NCBI GenBank assembly: GCA_027382625.1 | Contig: JAJKFJ010024131.1 | Coordinates: forward strand, 1 to 19,112 | Reading direction: 5' to 3' | DNA: 19,112 bases | DNA from: Tetmemena sp. SeJ-2015 | Lineage: Eukaryota > Ciliophora > Spirotrichea > Sporadotrichida > Oxytrichidae | Shown: positions 18,476-19,112 of the stretch, in pieces | Numbering within the stretch: the stretch's first letter is position 1 | Layout of the letters: every line of letters begins with the position of its first letter | Position numbers and translations under genes: made by a program | The notes under the pieces: model-generated | What the model was told of the DNA's origin: nothing | The model's database searches: none | What the model saw: the letters and a program-made list of their open reading frames with translations, nothing else

Positions 18476-19112
18476 TATAAGTAGTATAATAGATTGCTAA
18501 ATAGGATTGGAGGTATAAGTATTTGTGATAAATCAAATAAAATAGTTACTTCTTTTAGTAAGTAAAATTAGCAATGACAGCTATGTACACAACTATAAAC
18601 TATTTTTTGCAACTAACTAAGTAATAAGAAAAACAAAATTCGACTAAAATTAAGGTAGCATATAATTTAAAATATGTTAAAAAATGACTAAACAGATTGA
18701 GAGAGAGAGGAAAAGATAAAAGAATCAAACAATAATTTATCTTCAAATTTCCTTATTAAATTTTATGATGAAGAATATTAAATATTAAGATCTAAGCTAA
18801 TGTCTCAAATAATTTAGTAATTCTATTTTAACTGTTTCTATCACATGCACTTGCAAAAAATGGCTACTTGTCGCTATCATTATGCAAGTTAAATTTATTT
18901 TAACAAAAAAATTCTATCTGTATTTGCTTAGTTTATATTGGCTGCAGATAAACTAAAATTTAAAATATATTTTTTTAATTTAGAATTTTATATCTAATAT
19001 GAAAATAGTTTAAGAAATATGGAGTGCCAGTGATATATAAAGCTCAATTAAATCCTTGACTCAAGTAGTTATAAGCTATTTCGTTATCTACATTTTCTTA
19101 AATGATATAAAT
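18476..19112. other. AT-rich right end without a supportable gene
   Basis: About 640 nt with many stops in all frames, short A/T runs and no protein-like translation on either strand. No telomeric repeat and no tRNA cloverleaf were seen. It may be intergenic or non-coding. Confidence 0.5.

Noticed and set aside
1..19112. CRISPR array, bacterial operon or phage
   Set aside because: Spliced eukaryotic genes and reassigned stop codons rule this out; no regularly spaced direct repeats were seen.

Overview
The window reads as nuclear DNA of a ciliate. Nearly every gene stays open only if TAA and TAG are read as glutamine and TGA is the sole stop. Introns are short GT-AG introns of about 25-70 nt, and from about position 730 on the DNA is AT-rich. 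No telomeric repeats or rRNA were seen. I could not place the species, or decide between macronuclear and micronuclear (germline) origin. One gene interrupted by a TA-bounded, terminal-inverted-repeat element hints at germline DNA.

Layout. 1-720 is compositionally different: much more GC, a minus-strand ORF running off the left edge, and a hairpin around a (CTA)16 tract. It may be another replicon, a contaminant or an assembly join. 827-1173 (+) is the C-terminal end of a protein resembling proteasome chaperone PSMD5. 1301-3032 (+) is a six-exon PX-BAR sorting nexin. Then come minus-strand genes: a large ankyrin-repeat protein (6270-3156), a five-exon ankyrin protein (7645-6507), and an unrecognised 271-codon gene (9117-7761) split by a 501-nt element with 35-bp inverted ends. 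Two tandem paralogues of a zinc-finger plus RING-H2 protein follow (A 11591-9368, B 15124-11946); B carries an extra ~1 kb long-inverted-repeat insertion. Last on the minus strand is a secreted alpha-carbonic-anhydrase-like protein lacking all three zinc ligands (16694-15556). On the plus strand a multi-pass membrane ORF (17443-17931) precedes a second, diverged copy of the 0.5-kb element (17980-18474). The right edge is AT-rich without a gene I can support.

The genes do not form a pathway; this is ordinary mixed eukaryotic gene order (membrane traffic, protein quality control, ubiquitin ligation, ankyrin scaffolds). The most interesting signal is the mobile or eliminated DNA: two copies of a TA-flanked inverted-repeat family, one inside a reading frame that is restored exactly by TA-to-TA excision, and a long palindromic insertion in one of two tandem RING genes. 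Exon joins were worked out by eye and are provisional where stated.
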